The notes: a model not told the origin generated them from the letters alone. Positions 53,850 to 62,965 are shown, counted from the first letter of the stretch. The stretch: 64,000 bases of DNA from an uncultured Clostridia bacterium (GCA_944384905.1 CALWVE010000027.1:54301-118300), one strand, 5' to 3'. A program made the numbers and translations.

Positions 53850-53933
53850 GAGCCTGTCCCGAAAAAGTGTACATTCGGGCAATGTGTTCAAATTCACGCC
53901 CCGCAAAACGGCGGACATGCATTTTCGCGTCAG

Positions 53934-54446
53934 TTACAGGTCGTTGCGGGCTTCCCAGCGGTACTCGCGCAGTTCTCCGCGGCACGAAAGCGCGGGATAA
54001 CCCCACTGGCGCAGCACTTCATAGGTGCCGATTGCCACACTGTTGGAAAGATTCAGGCTGCGCGCTTCGTCAATCATCGGGATACGCACACAGCTTTCAG
54101 CGTGTTCAAACAAAAGCTTTTCGGGCAGGCCGGCGGATTCTTTTCCAAAGAAAAGATAGCAGCCGTCGGGATAGGAAACCTCACTGTGAACCTGCGGCGC
54201 TTTGGTTGAAAAAAAGAAAAAATTCCCTGTGATTTTCTCGAAAAATTCGGAAAGACTTTCGTAGTAGGCAATCTCGAGAAAATGCCAGTAATCCAGTCCG
54301 GCATGGCGCAGTTTTTTATCATCAATGGCAAAGCCCATCGGCCCCACAAGATGGAGCTTTGCCCCGGTAACGGCGCAGGTTCGGGCGATATTGCCGGTGT
54401 TCTGCGGGATTTCCGGCTCGACCAACACAATGTTGAGTTCAGGCAA
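53934..54446 (-). CDS. trmL: tRNA (cytidine/uridine-34 2'-O)-methyltransferase TrmL
   Basis: A 170-residue SPOUT-class enzyme. VEPEIPQNTGNIARTCAVTGAKLHLVGPMGF is the N-terminal TrmL signature; LFFGKESAGLP and IPMIDEARSLNLSNSVAI form the trefoil knot that binds S-adenosylmethionine. It methylates the wobble base of certain tRNA-Leu. A TTG at 54446 is preferred as start because AAAGGA lies eight bases upstream; the ATG at 54455 touches that site. Monocistronic, short downstream gap before pgk's promoter region. Confidence 0.88.
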   Translation of the reverse strand: MPELNIVLVEPEIPQNTGNIARTCAVTGAKLHLVGPMGFAIDDKKLRHAGLDYWHFLEIAYYESLSEFFEKITGNFFFFSTKAPQVHSEVSYPDGCYLFFGKESAGLPEKLLFEHAESCVRIPMIDEARSLNLSNSVAIGTYEVLRQWGYPALSCRGELREYRWEARNDL

Positions 54447-54591
54447 TACAATCATTCCTTTCTGAAAAAGAAAAAACGGCGGCGTGGAATTTTTCAAAAC
54501 ATTTCCTGTGCACGCCGGCAGAAAAAAGGGGATACTGTTCATGGCGATGAAATATCTTCAAGCCGCATTATTATTTGGGAGGATCTGGAAT

Positions 54592-54795
54592 ATGACGAAG
54601 AAAACCGAAAAAGTAGCACGTATGGTTGGAATCGGCGCCGCAGTGGGCATGGTGGGCGCAGCCGCTGCCGCGATGACGGTGGGCATGTCCCATCATAAAA
54701 AGGGTTCCAGCCAGAAGCTGATGAAAGACGCACGTCAGATGGGCCAGCAGATGAACCATATGATGAACGACGTCGTTTCGATGTTCCGCGGCTAA
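54592..54795 (+). CDS. Small glycine/alanine-zipper protein
   Basis: A 67-residue protein: short basic start (MTKKTEKVARMV), an Ala/Gly-rich membrane-like stretch at about 13-31 (GIGAAVGMVGAAAAAMTVGM) and a His/Lys/Met-rich helix. GGGAGG lies before the ATG, making this start better than the upstream ATGs. Function unknown; resembles small YtxH-like envelope proteins only in layout. Confidence 0.6.
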   Translation: MTKKTEKVARMVGIGAAVGMVGAAAAAMTVGMSHHKKGSSQKLMKDARQMGQQMNHMMNDVVSMFRG

Positions 54796-54921
54796 GCGGC
54801 GAACCGCCGCCGGATACGTCGCGGATGGGCTGAAATAGAATTGAAAGCTTAAGTCACGCGGCAAAAGCTCGAATTTTTAATGGAGACTTTATTCGCGGCT
54901 TACGATCAGGGGATTCCCCTG
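54796..54921 (+). repeat. Repeat family 2, copy d
   Basis: Starts right at the preceding stop codon: GCGGCGAACCGCCGC hairpin, GGATACGTCGCGG, AAAGCTTAAGTCACGCGGC, TTTATTCGCGGCTTACGA and CAGGGGATTCCCCTG (54907-54921). Matches the right half of 32242-32477. Confidence 0.75.
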
Positions 54922-54997
54922 CTTATCACCAGCACCCACGCAACAGCTACGAGACGACAAGCGACAAACCGCCGCGATGCTAAGCTTCCGCACAAAC

Positions 54998-55026
54998 GGA
55001 GTCCGGAGGAAAAACCTCCGGGCTCC
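54998..55026. terminator. Terminator between convergent genes
   Basis: GGAGTCCGGAGG-AAAA-CCTCCGGGCTCC stem, located left of the MORN gene's stop. Confidence 0.8.
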
Positions 55027-55034
55027 TGTTTACA

Positions 55035-56720
55035 TCATACGGTTCCGTTCAGATCGCCGGCTTTGAATCGTCCTGCACCGTTCGGGCCAAAATACACGCC
55101 GTCGAAAAAGCGTCCGTCTCTCCATTGCCCGGTGAATTCTACCCGGCCGTCCAGATAAAACGACGTTCCTTCCCCTTCGCGCAGGCCGTTTTTGTGAAAG
55201 CCCGTGTACAGCAGGCGGCCTTCTTCGTCAAATTCGTTGCCGCGGCCGTCTTCGGGGTCAACTTCCAGCCCGGAAATCACCGTACCGGAATTATCGATGC
55301 AGAAAATCGTTTTGGGCTCTTCTTTTCCGTCTTTGCTGTTGCGGATTACGCACAGACGGCCGTCTTTATCGAACAGGAAGTCCATTCCGGTCCGCTCGCC
55401 GTTTTCCCATTTGCCGACATGCACCGACTGATCGTCGCTGCGGAAAGAAACACCCAATCCGTGGCGGTGGTTGTCTTTCCAGTTTCCGGCATAGCAAAGC
55501 GCGCCGTTTTTATAATACAGCGAACCAAAACCGTCGCGCTGACCGGCCACATATTCGCCGTCATAAGCGGTAAGACCGTTTTCCTGCTCGGTGCGGCCGC
55601 GGCCATCACGCAGGCCGTTTGCCATGCCGCCCGTATACCGATAACGGGTATCGCCGCGCGAAAACACCACTTCTCCCCCGCGCTGTGCCAGCAGGGACGA
55701 GAACAGCGCCTCGGTTTCGGCTTCCTCTTCTCCATCCGAGAGCATCGGCTGTACCGGCTGCGGCGGTTCCGCGGCGGGAACAGATTCTTCCAGAATTTCT
55801 GTTTTTTCAGCAGCAGGTTCTTCCGGAATTTCCTCCGGTATCGGAAGCTCGTCCACTTCCGGCTCCTGCGGAAGATCGGGTTCTTCTTCCGCTTGCGGCT
55901 CACAAGCGGACAAATCCGGAACGACCGGTGTTTCTTCCCGTGCAGGTTGTTCGGGAATCTCTTCCGAAGCTTCCTCTTCTGCCGCTTCTTCCGGCATTTC
56001 ATCGGAGAGAGAAAATTCCGGCAGCGTGGACTGTTGCGGCTCGCTCTGCGTCAGCACAAGTTCTTCCAGCAAGGCAGGTGGAAGACCCTGAGCGGCCAGC
56101 TGTTCGCGGCGGCTCTTCTCGTCGGCTGTGCAGTATACATAATCTCCGTCTGTCCGAGCCAACACAACAGACGGTTCCCCGATTTCCGTATTTACATAAC
56201 TTTGGAGTGCGGTATCGACTTCCAGTTTCAGCGGCAGCAGCACCTGGCGGGTATAAACGGGCGGCTCGCGATCGGGCACGCGGTCATAACGCAGCAGCCT
56301 GTCCTGTGTATCGTCCGCCACCAGTGAAACCAGCGGATGAACGCCGTCTTTTACCGAAAAGTAGTCGGTGCGAATCCAGCCCGTGTTTTGATAAACCGCA
56401 CGTCGAGTCAGGCGGCCGTGGGCATCGTAAGAGAGGCAGATATCTTGTCCGCGCAGGCGGAAACTGCGGCAGGATGCCCCTGTCTCGCTCGATTCTTTCC
56501 ATTTTAACCCCGCATGAGAAACCAGCCCATGATACCGGGTTGTAATGCCGCGGCTGCATGTCACCAAAGACACACGCACGCGGCTTCCATTTTCATAATA
56601 AGCCCGCCGGGCTTTATACAGCGGCCCGTGCAGCGCCGCAGGCGGGTCGTATCCGGCCAGGGAAACGGCGCACACCTGCAAACCACACAGTCCCTGCGCA
56701 GGCACAGCCGGATTTTTCAT
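55035..56720 (-). CDS. MORN repeat protein with acidic linker
   Basis: A 561-residue protein with three parts. Residues 1-230: unrecognised beta-rich region containing short YD/YE repeats (RAYYENGSRVRVSL, RAVYQNTGWIRTDYF), itself toxin_MORN-like. About 235-345: Glu/Pro-rich disordered linker. About 355-555: clear MORN repeats (YDGEYVAGQRDGFGSLYYKNG, YAGNWKDNHRHGLG, HVGKWENGERTGMD, YTGFHKNGLREGEG, FTGQWRDGRFFDG). No signal peptide or membrane helix. MORN modules bind lipids or proteins; no function known for this protein. AAAGGAGG before the ATG. Confidence 0.78.
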   Translation of the reverse strand: MKNPAVPAQGLCGLQVCAVSLAGYDPPAALHGPLYKARRAYYENGSRVRVSLVTCSRGITTRYHGLVSHAGLKWKESSETGASCRSFRLRGQDICLSYDAHGRLTRRAVYQNTGWIRTDYFSVKDGVHPLVSLVADDTQDRLLRYDRVPDREPPVYTRQVLLPLKLEVDTALQSYVNTEIGEPSVVLARTDGDYVYCTADEKSRREQLAAQGLPPALLEELVLTQSEPQQSTLPEFSLSDEMPEEAAEEEASEEIPEQPAREETPVVPDLSACEPQAEEEPDLPQEPEVDELPIPEEIPEEPAAEKTEILEESVPAAEPPQPVQPMLSDGEEEAETEALFSSLLAQRGGEVVFSRGDTRYRYTGGMANGLRDGRGRTEQENGLTAYDGEYVAGQRDGFGSLYYKNGALCYAGNWKDNHRHGLGVSFRSDDQSVHVGKWENGERTGMDFLFDKDGRLCVIRNSKDGKEEPKTIFCIDNSGTVISGLEVDPEDGRGNEFDEEGRLLYTGFHKNGLREGEGTSFYLDGRVEFTGQWRDGRFFDGVYFGPNGAGRFKAGDLNGTV

Positions 56721-56850
56721 GATCCATTCCTCCTTTGGGCCAATCCGATTCGTTCTTGTTTTTTATTATAGCATATTCCATGCGGCACGGCATCACACTT
56801 TTTGTAATCCCGCAAGAATTTTTCCGCGAACAAGCCGCCAGTGGAACCCC

Positions 56851-56939
56851 GGCGAGGGCGGCGAACCGCCGCTGGATGCGTCGCGGGCAGGCTTAAATAA
56901 AATTGAAAGATAAAGTCATGCGCAAAAGCTCGTAATACA
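56851..56939 (+). repeat. Repeat family 2, copy e
   Basis: GGCGGCGAACCGCCGC hairpin, TGGATGCGTCGCGGGCAGGC, AAAGTCATGCGCAAAAGCTC; immediately joined to family 1 copy d. Together they fill most of the 720-base gap between the MORN and ABC exporter genes. Confidence 0.75.
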
Positions 56940-57120
56940 AACATTAAAAGTTTTACTCGATTTTTTTCAAAAAATCGTGGGGTCGAGGGGCAACGCCCTC
57001 GGCGCGTCCCGCAGGACGCGAAACACCTTTGCCGCCATAAGCGCAGGATGGGGTGAGAAAACAGTCCGGTGGACTGTTTTCGAGGGGAAACCCACGCGCT
57101 GGGAGGGGTTTCCCCTCATG
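56940..57120 (+). repeat. Hairpin-array repeat family 1, copy d
   Basis: Same order as 37543-37717 with different stems: CGATTTTTT/AAAAAATCG, CGAGGGGC/GCCCTCG, CGCGTCC-CGCA-GGACGCG (57003-57020), ACAGTCCG/TGGACTGT and GGGGAAACC/GGTTTCCCC. The AAGCGCAGGATGGGGTGAGA spacer matches copy b. Confidence 0.85.
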
Positions 57121-57291
57121 GTAAACTCCCGCAGACCACTCGGTTCCCCTTTTGTACTTTCTGTTATCTTTTTTTGATTATATTTTGGCGGCAGAGCAAT
57201 AAATGTGTGCTTTTCGTAACCGATTGTTTACTTATCGGCAAAACTTCTAAAACATTTACTTTATTTTCGGCGCTTTTCTTTTGTTTCCGCA

Positions 57292-57319
57292 TTGCAATTT
57301 ACCCCCCTTTCAGTATAAT
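57292..57319 (+). promoter_or_regulatory. Promoter of ABC exporter operon
   Basis: TTGCAA, 16 bases, TATAAT; about 120 bases before the GTG start. Confidence 0.7.
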
Positions 57320-57380
57320 GTACGTGTCATACAAAAGCAGCGGGGATTTTTTTACCCAAAACCAATGTGTGGCCAAAAAG

Positions 57381-57417
57381 TTCCGGCCTTTTGCTCCCCC
57401 GGAGCATAGAACCGGAA
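57381..57417 (+). promoter_or_regulatory. Leader hairpin of ABC exporter operon
   Basis: TTCCGG ... CCGGAA outer stem enclosing GCTCC-CCC-GGAGC, just before the RBS AAAAGGAGGGG. Could act as an attenuator or translation switch; no riboswitch class recognised. Confidence 0.5.
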
Positions 57418-57442
57418 GGAACACGAAAAGGAGGGGTTCAAC

Positions 57443-59206
57443 GTGTTCCAGCTCAAATTTATGTGGAAGAACCTCGAAGGCAACCACGGAAAGTTCATTC
57501 TCGGCATCCTGCTGTGTGCCATCAACTCCGTGATCGTCATCATCAACCCGTTTCTTTCACAGATCCTGGTGGACGACGCCATCAAGGGCGACCACCGCAG
57601 CTGGCTGGTGCCGATCCTCATCGGTATGGGCGCCGTTATTCTCATCCGCACCGGATTCCGTTACCTGATGATCTGTTGTCTGGATCAATCGTCTCAGGGC
57701 ATGATCGTGAAAATCCGCGAGCATGTTTTCCACAACCTGCAGCATCAGGAAATGCGGTTTTTCGATAAAAACCGCACGGGCGATATCATTACCCGCGTAA
57801 CCGGTGATATGGAATACATCCGCCATGTTGCCGCCTATATTTCGCATGTGCTGGTGGAATCGATCGTCATGTTTGTGGCGGCGCTGATCTACCTGAGCAC
57901 CGTGAATATCACGCTCACCTTGTGGCTGATGGCCGTTTTGCCGTTTATCCTCATTTCTTCCATCCTCTACGGCAAAAACGTAAGCCCGCTGTACCGGCAG
58001 ATCCGTGAAAAACTCTCGGATATCAACACCGCCGCGCAGGAGAATATCTCCGGCAACCGCGTGGTGAAGGCGTTTGCCCGTGAAGAGTTTGAAAAAGAAA
58101 AATTCTTTGAAAAGAGTAATGAATTCCGCAAAGCCAACCTGCACGCGGCTTATGCCTGGCAGAAAATCGTGCCGGTTATGGATTTCTTTGCGCAGTCGCT
58201 TTCCCTGCTCAACCTGCTTGTGGGCGGTATGCTCGTCATTCAGGGCCAACTCACGCTGGGACAGCTGACCGCTTTTACCAGCCTGACCTGGGCGCTGGCC
58301 AACCCCATGCGCAACATCAGCGGTATCTTAAACGATATCCAGCGTTTCTTTGCCTCTGCGGGCAAAGTAATCGAACTGTATTATGCCAAGCCGCTGATCG
58401 CCGACCGCTTCGACGCCGAAGTGAAATCCGAGCGCTTTGACGGCAAAATCGAGTTTAAAAACGTCACCTTCAAACACGGCCAGACCACCGTGCTCGACGA
58501 TGTTTCCTTTACTATTCAGCCCGGCCAGACGGTCGCCATCATGGGTCCCACCGGCTGCGGCAAAACCACAATTGCCAACCTGATCAGCCGCTTCTATGAC
58601 GTCGATCAGGGTCAGGTTCTCGTGGATGACGTAGACGTGCGTATGTGGACGCTCGGAAAACTGCGCAGCTCGATTGGTATCGCCACGCAGGACGTGTTCC
58701 TGTTCTCCGATACGGTAGACGGCAACATCTCGTTCGGCAACCCCGAAATGAGTGAAGAAAAAGTCCGCTTCTACGCCGAATCGGCTGATGCCGACGGCTT
58801 TATCCGCAAAATGGAAGAAGGCTACGACACGATCGTCGGTGAACGCGGCGTCGGTCTTTCGGGCGGACAGCGTCAGCGTATCGCGCTGGCTCGCGCGCTG
58901 GCTGTGGAACCGCCGATCGTCATTCTCGACGATACCACCTCGGCCGTTGATATGGAAACGGAAAAGAAGATTCAGAAGAATCTGCGCGAACTGCCCTTCC
59001 CCTGCACCAAGATCATTGTGGCACAGCGTATTTCTTCCGTTAAAGACGCCGACCAGATCTTTATTCTGGAAAACGGCAAGATCGACATCGGTACGCACAA
59101 GACCCTGTGCGCCGCCAACGCCTATTACCGTGACGTCTGCGAATTGCAGGATGTTCACAATCTGCCGCCCTTTACCGGCCCTGTAGCGAAAGGAGGCGAA
59201 GCATAA
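57443..59206 (+). CDS. ABC exporter subunit 1 (degenerate ATP site)
   Basis: A 587-residue fused membrane/ATPase half-transporter (six helices, then nucleotide domain). GTG start, GGAGGGG upstream. Walker A GPTGCGKTT at residue 367, signature LSGGQRQR near 472, Walker B VILDD with Asp497 where the catalytic Glu is expected, and Gln528 instead of the switch His (VAQRISS). These changes mark the degenerate-site partner of a heterodimeric exporter of the BmrC/LmrC/TM287 type. Its stop overlaps the start of the next gene (TAATG). Likely exports drugs, lipids or peptides; the substrate is unknown. Confidence 0.92.
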   Translation: MFQLKFMWKNLEGNHGKFILGILLCAINSVIVIINPFLSQILVDDAIKGDHRSWLVPILIGMGAVILIRTGFRYLMICCLDQSSQGMIVKIREHVFHNLQHQEMRFFDKNRTGDIITRVTGDMEYIRHVAAYISHVLVESIVMFVAALIYLSTVNITLTLWLMAVLPFILISSILYGKNVSPLYRQIREKLSDINTAAQENISGNRVVKAFAREEFEKEKFFEKSNEFRKANLHAAYAWQKIVPVMDFFAQSLSLLNLLVGGMLVIQGQLTLGQLTAFTSLTWALANPMRNISGILNDIQRFFASAGKVIELYYAKPLIADRFDAEVKSERFDGKIEFKNVTFKHGQTTVLDDVSFTIQPGQTVAIMGPTGCGKTTIANLISRFYDVDQGQVLVDDVDVRMWTLGKLRSSIGIATQDVFLFSDTVDGNISFGNPEMSEEKVRFYAESADADGFIRKMEEGYDTIVGERGVGLSGGQRQRIALARALAVEPPIVILDDTTSAVDMETEKKIQKNLRELPFPCTKIIVAQRISSVKDADQIFILENGKIDIGTHKTLCAANAYYRDVCELQDVHNLPPFTGPVAKGGEA

Positions 59207-61011
59207 TGGCAAGAAACAAGTTTGACGTGGATGAAGAGCTGGAGGAGAAATACCAAAAAGGAAGTTTAACTCGTGCTCTGCAATATGCAAAACCCTATCG
59301 CCTGAAAATGCTGGCCGCGCTGCTGCTTTCCTGTATCGCTTCGCTGCTCAGCCTGCTCAGCCCTACGCTGATGCAGCAAGGCATCGACGTAGCCATGCCC
59401 AACAAGGACATGGGCCTGCTGATTCAGCTTTCCCTGATTTTGTTGTTCGCCATTGTCACCAGTACGGTCTGCGGCGCACTGCGCGGTATTTTGATGGCCA
59501 ACGTCGGCCAGTCGTTCGTTTATGACCTGCGCTGCGACGTATTCTCCCATCTGCAGCGTCTGCCGTTTGCTTATTACGACAGCCGCCCGCAGGGAAAAAT
59601 TCTGGTGCGTGTCGTCAACTACGTAAACAACGTATCCGATATGATGACCAACGGCATCATCAACGCCATTATGGAGTTTTTGAACCTGGTCTTCATTCTG
59701 GTTTTCATGTTCGCCATGAACTGGCAGCTGGCGCTGCTGGTGCTGACCGGCCTGCCCGTGCTGCTGGGCTTTGTGTATCTCATCAAGCCCCGCCAGCGCA
59801 AAACACGCCTGATCAACAACAACAAATCTTCGAACCTCACCGCCTATACCTGCGAAAGTATCGACGGCGTGAAGGTAAGCCAGATTTTCAACCGCCAGTC
59901 CGTTAACGAAAAGATCTATGAAAAGCTCAGCCGCGCCGCGCAGAAAGCTTTTCTGGATACCGTGTACATTTCCAACACGATGTGGCTGGCCAGCGAAAAC
60001 ATTTCGCGCACGATCACCAGTTTGGTGTATGTAGCCGGTGTTTCCTGGTTTACGCCTTCCATTGAAATCGGCGTAATCATCGCCATGGCCTCCTATGCGC
60101 AGCGCTTCTGGCAGCCGATCATCAACCTGGCCAATATCTACAACAACTTCCTCAACACGGTTTCGTATCTCGAACGTATCTTCCAGGTACTCGACGAACC
60201 CGTTTCCGTGGACGATCAGCCTGGCGCCACCGATATTGTGGATATGCAGGGCAACATCGAATTCAAAAACGTCTGCTTTGGCTATGAGCCGAACCAGCAC
60301 GTGCTCAACCACATGAACTTCAAGGTGGAAAAAGGCCAGTCGATCGCTCTGGTCGGCCCCACCGGTTCGGGCAAATCCACGGTTGTTAACCTGATCAGCC
60401 GCTTCTACAATGTAACGTCCGGCGAACTGCTCGTCGACGGACGCGATATCAACAGCATCACGCTGCATTCACTGCGTTCGCAGATGGGCATTATGCTTCA
60501 GGATAGCTTCATCTTCTCCGGCACGATTGCGGATAACATCCGCTACGGCCGACTGGACGCCACCAAGGAAGAAATTGTGGCCGCGTGCCGTGCCGTTCAT
60601 GCCGACGGATTCATTCGTGAAATGGAAAACGGCTACGAAACGCAGGTTAACGAGCGCGGCGGCCGACTCTCGCAGGGTCAGAAACAGCTGATCGCCTTTG
60701 CACGTACGATGCTTTCCGACCCGGCCATCCTGATTCTGGACGAAGCCACGTCCTCCATCGACGCCAAAACGGAGCATCTGCTGCAAAAGGGTATCGAAGC
60801 CCTGCTGAAAGGTCGTACTTCGTTTATCATTGCGCACCGCCTGTCTACCATCAAAAACTGTGACCAGATCATGTTTATCGATGGCGGCCAGATCGTGGAA
60901 TGCGGCAAGCACGACGAGCTTATGGCGCTCAAGGGCCGTTATTACGAGCTGTGCATGGCCAACGCCCGCGACACCGCCGTAGAATGGAACGAAGAAATCG
61001 ACGGTAAATAA
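59206..61011 (+). CDS. ABC exporter subunit 2 (canonical ATP site)
   Basis: A 601-residue half-transporter. Six helices in the first 330 residues, Walker A GPTGSGKST near 384, signature LSQGQKQL near 488 (Gln for the second Gly), Walker B ILILDEATSSID with Glu513, and His544 in IIAHRLST, so this subunit has the working catalytic residues. It pairs with the preceding gene; translation coupled by TAATG and AAAGGAGG. A basic/acidic N-terminal extension (about 30 residues) precedes the membrane domain. Confidence 0.92.
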   Translation: MARNKFDVDEELEEKYQKGSLTRALQYAKPYRLKMLAALLLSCIASLLSLLSPTLMQQGIDVAMPNKDMGLLIQLSLILLFAIVTSTVCGALRGILMANVGQSFVYDLRCDVFSHLQRLPFAYYDSRPQGKILVRVVNYVNNVSDMMTNGIINAIMEFLNLVFILVFMFAMNWQLALLVLTGLPVLLGFVYLIKPRQRKTRLINNNKSSNLTAYTCESIDGVKVSQIFNRQSVNEKIYEKLSRAAQKAFLDTVYISNTMWLASENISRTITSLVYVAGVSWFTPSIEIGVIIAMASYAQRFWQPIINLANIYNNFLNTVSYLERIFQVLDEPVSVDDQPGATDIVDMQGNIEFKNVCFGYEPNQHVLNHMNFKVEKGQSIALVGPTGSGKSTVVNLISRFYNVTSGELLVDGRDINSITLHSLRSQMGIMLQDSFIFSGTIADNIRYGRLDATKEEIVAACRAVHADGFIREMENGYETQVNERGGRLSQGQKQLIAFARTMLSDPAILILDEATSSIDAKTEHLLQKGIEALLKGRTSFIIAHRLSTIKNCDQIMFIDGGQIVECGKHDELMALKGRYYELCMANARDTAVEWNEEIDGK

Positions 61012-61107
61012 CGGCAAGTTGCCGTTTCCAAGACGCGGGTCGCTCGGTGCCCTCGCTTCGCTTTGAGGAAAATTGCAGTCAAGCGGCCGCGGCGAAAGCC
61101 TGAAATT
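61012..61107 (+). repeat. Repeat family 2, copy f
   Basis: CGGCAAGTTGCCG, ACGCGGGTCGCTCGGTGCC, CTCGCTTCGCTTTGAGG, AATTGCAGTCAAGCGGCCGC; starts directly after the exporter's stop codon, like copy d after its upstream gene. Left half of the 32242 copy. Confidence 0.75.
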
Positions 61108-61172
61108 TGTTTCTGGCTCCGTCTGCGAACCGGCGGAACATCTTTTCACGCCCACCCTACACAAAATCAAAC

Positions 61173-61206
61173 ACCCGGCCTGCTTCATGCAGACCGGGCG
61201 TTTTTT
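61173..61206. terminator. Terminator
   Basis: CCCGGCCTGC-TTCAT-GCAGACCGGG followed by TTTTTTATTT. Confidence 0.85.
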
Positions 61207-61232
61207 ATTTTCGTAGATTTCCCGCTATAGCC

Positions 61233-62084
61233 TTATTTATGCCCCAGAATCGACTGTGCAACCGGTGAAGACCGCGCTTCCAGAATCGGCGCGCGTCTTT
61301 CCAGCGCCGCTCGGGAAATTTCAATGTCTTCCAGCGCTTCGGCTTCGCTGCCTGCGCCGACCGTAATCATATCGCAGTCGCGCAGCACGGCCCAGTTGAA
61401 ATTGAGTCCCACAAACGGCGTGGTGCGTCCGGCTGCCATGGGCTTGATCGTCATCACAGGCTTTTTGGCGTTGTGGATAATCCGCGCTACAGCTTCCACT
61501 TCTACCTGCATTAAAAATCCCATACAGTTAAAGATCTGAATATACGTTTCCACATCGTATTCGTTTTCGTCGCTGTAGGTAATCGCCTCGGGCATATGCG
61601 CCGAAAGCCCGGGAAGCATCCCTTCGTCGCGGATCATTGAGAGATAATCCGGCAGACGGGTGATCGTGCGCAGATTTTTGTTTACCAGCTGCTCCATGCT
61701 GGTATGGTGGATCAGGCAGAAATCGGAACCGATAGCCGCGCTGCGGCGAATGACCGCGCGGGCTTCGGCGCGTGCCTGCGGAGAATCGTCCACATTCATG
61801 GCCGGCGTATCGATAATGGTGATCTTGTGGCCGGATTTATCCTCGGCGTAGCGGATCGCCTCCAAGCAAAGCGGCGTGGTGCTGACCGGCGCCATCAAAG
61901 CGTCGATCCCGTTTTCCAGATAAGCGCGCAGCAGCGGATAGAAATCCTCCGGCTTCTGGAATTTTTCACGGATGCCCCGGTCCGCTGCGGCGCCGGTGTG
62001 ACTGTAGCCCAGCATCCAGTTCGTCCCGATCAGCAGGCGCGGCAGTGAAATGCCGCCTACTGTGGTGCGCGGAAATGTTTTCAT
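61233..62084 (-). CDS. Uncharacterised TIM-barrel-like protein
   Basis: A 283-residue cytoplasmic protein with alternating strands and helices that suggest a (beta/alpha)8 barrel: PRLLIGTNWMLGY, ENGIDALMAPV, HKITIIDTPA, SDFCLIHHTS, KPVMTIKPMAAGR, CDMITVGAGS. The last two resemble phosphate or cofactor-binding loops of aldo-keto reductase or isomerase barrels, yet no family signature is complete. HHTS and DTP are candidate active-site positions. Extended -10 (TGCTATAAT, minus strand) at 62135-62142. Function unknown. Confidence 0.55.
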   Translation of the reverse strand: MKTFPRTTVGGISLPRLLIGTNWMLGYSHTGAAADRGIREKFQKPEDFYPLLRAYLENGIDALMAPVSTTPLCLEAIRYAEDKSGHKITIIDTPAMNVDDSPQARAEARAVIRRSAAIGSDFCLIHHTSMEQLVNKNLRTITRLPDYLSMIRDEGMLPGLSAHMPEAITYSDENEYDVETYIQIFNCMGFLMQVEVEAVARIIHNAKKPVMTIKPMAAGRTTPFVGLNFNWAVLRDCDMITVGAGSEAEALEDIEISRAALERRAPILEARSSPVAQSILGHK

Positions 62085-62241
62085 GTTGCTTCCTCCCCAT
62101 GTAAGGCGCTCCCCAAAGCGCCCGATTCACCCACATTATAGCATTGCCCTTTTGGAGATGCAATTTAATTTTTCAGGAATTTTCATGATTTTTTTGCCTT
62201 TTTCAAACAGCAAAAAAATACTGCATCCGCCGCCTTTTTGT

Positions 62242-62249
62242 GCTATAAT
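62242..62249 (+). promoter_or_regulatory. Extended -10 promoter
   Basis: TGCTATAAT before the gene at 62321; poor -35. Confidence 0.5.
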
Positions 62250-62320
62250 AAATTCAATGTTTTGATTCTTTCCGGTTCTGTAAGTTTCCCCGCACAAACG
62301 GGATGAAAAGGAGATTGATT

Positions 62321-62941
62321 ATGAAAAAAGGAATTCGCATCACCTTAGCTGTTGTAGCTGCCGTGCTGGTTTTGCTTCTGGCGGGAGGCGGCGTACTGTA
62401 TTGGAACCTCACCGCCCAAACAGCGCCCACGCTGAACCGCGCGGGCATGGAAACGCTGCTGCACGACGCTGTCGGCAGCCTTTTAAGCGGCGAAGAAGTC
62501 GCCTTCAACCAAGATGTGCTCAACGGCCTGCTCGACCGTATACCCGTAGAAGAGCGCGGCGGTGTCACAGGTATTGAACTGACCGGCGAAAATACCGTGG
62601 CGATCTGGTGTGAAAAAGAAGCCCTGGGCCGCATCTGCGATGTGCGCGTAGAAGCAAGCCTTTCTTATCAAACCGAAAGCGGAAATCTGCTCTGCACCTT
62701 TACCGGCGTGCGCATGGGCAATGTGCCGCTTCCGCTTTCCGTATTGGATTCCGCCGCGGAAATGCCCTCGGGGGATTTCAAGCTGGAAAACGGCACGCTG
62801 ACCATTCCCGTAAACCAACTTGTCGGCGACAGCATGGATACGGACATTCAGCTGATTAAAAATGTGCGCTGCGACGCAGAAAACGTCTATATTTCGCTGT
62901 ATGGCGCCCAAGATCTTCTGGGCAGCCTATTCGGCGGTTAA
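62321..62941 (+). CDS. Membrane-anchored protein, YpmS/LolB-like layout
   Basis: A 206-residue protein with a basic start (MKKGIR), one membrane segment at about 7-28 and an extracytoplasmic beta-rich domain. The layout and the phrase VLYWNLTAQTAP followed by repeated strands resemble YpmS-type (DUF2140) envelope proteins. No catalytic motif. AAAAGGAG before the ATG; 24 bases upstream of rhaM. Confidence 0.6.
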   Translation: MKKGIRITLAVVAAVLVLLLAGGGVLYWNLTAQTAPTLNRAGMETLLHDAVGSLLSGEEVAFNQDVLNGLLDRIPVEERGGVTGIELTGENTVAIWCEKEALGRICDVRVEASLSYQTESGNLLCTFTGVRMGNVPLPLSVLDSAAEMPSGDFKLENGTLTIPVNQLVGDSMDTDIQLIKNVRCDAENVYISLYGAQDLLGSLFGG

Positions 62942-62965
62942 TTTTCATCAGGGAGGAAAAACAAA

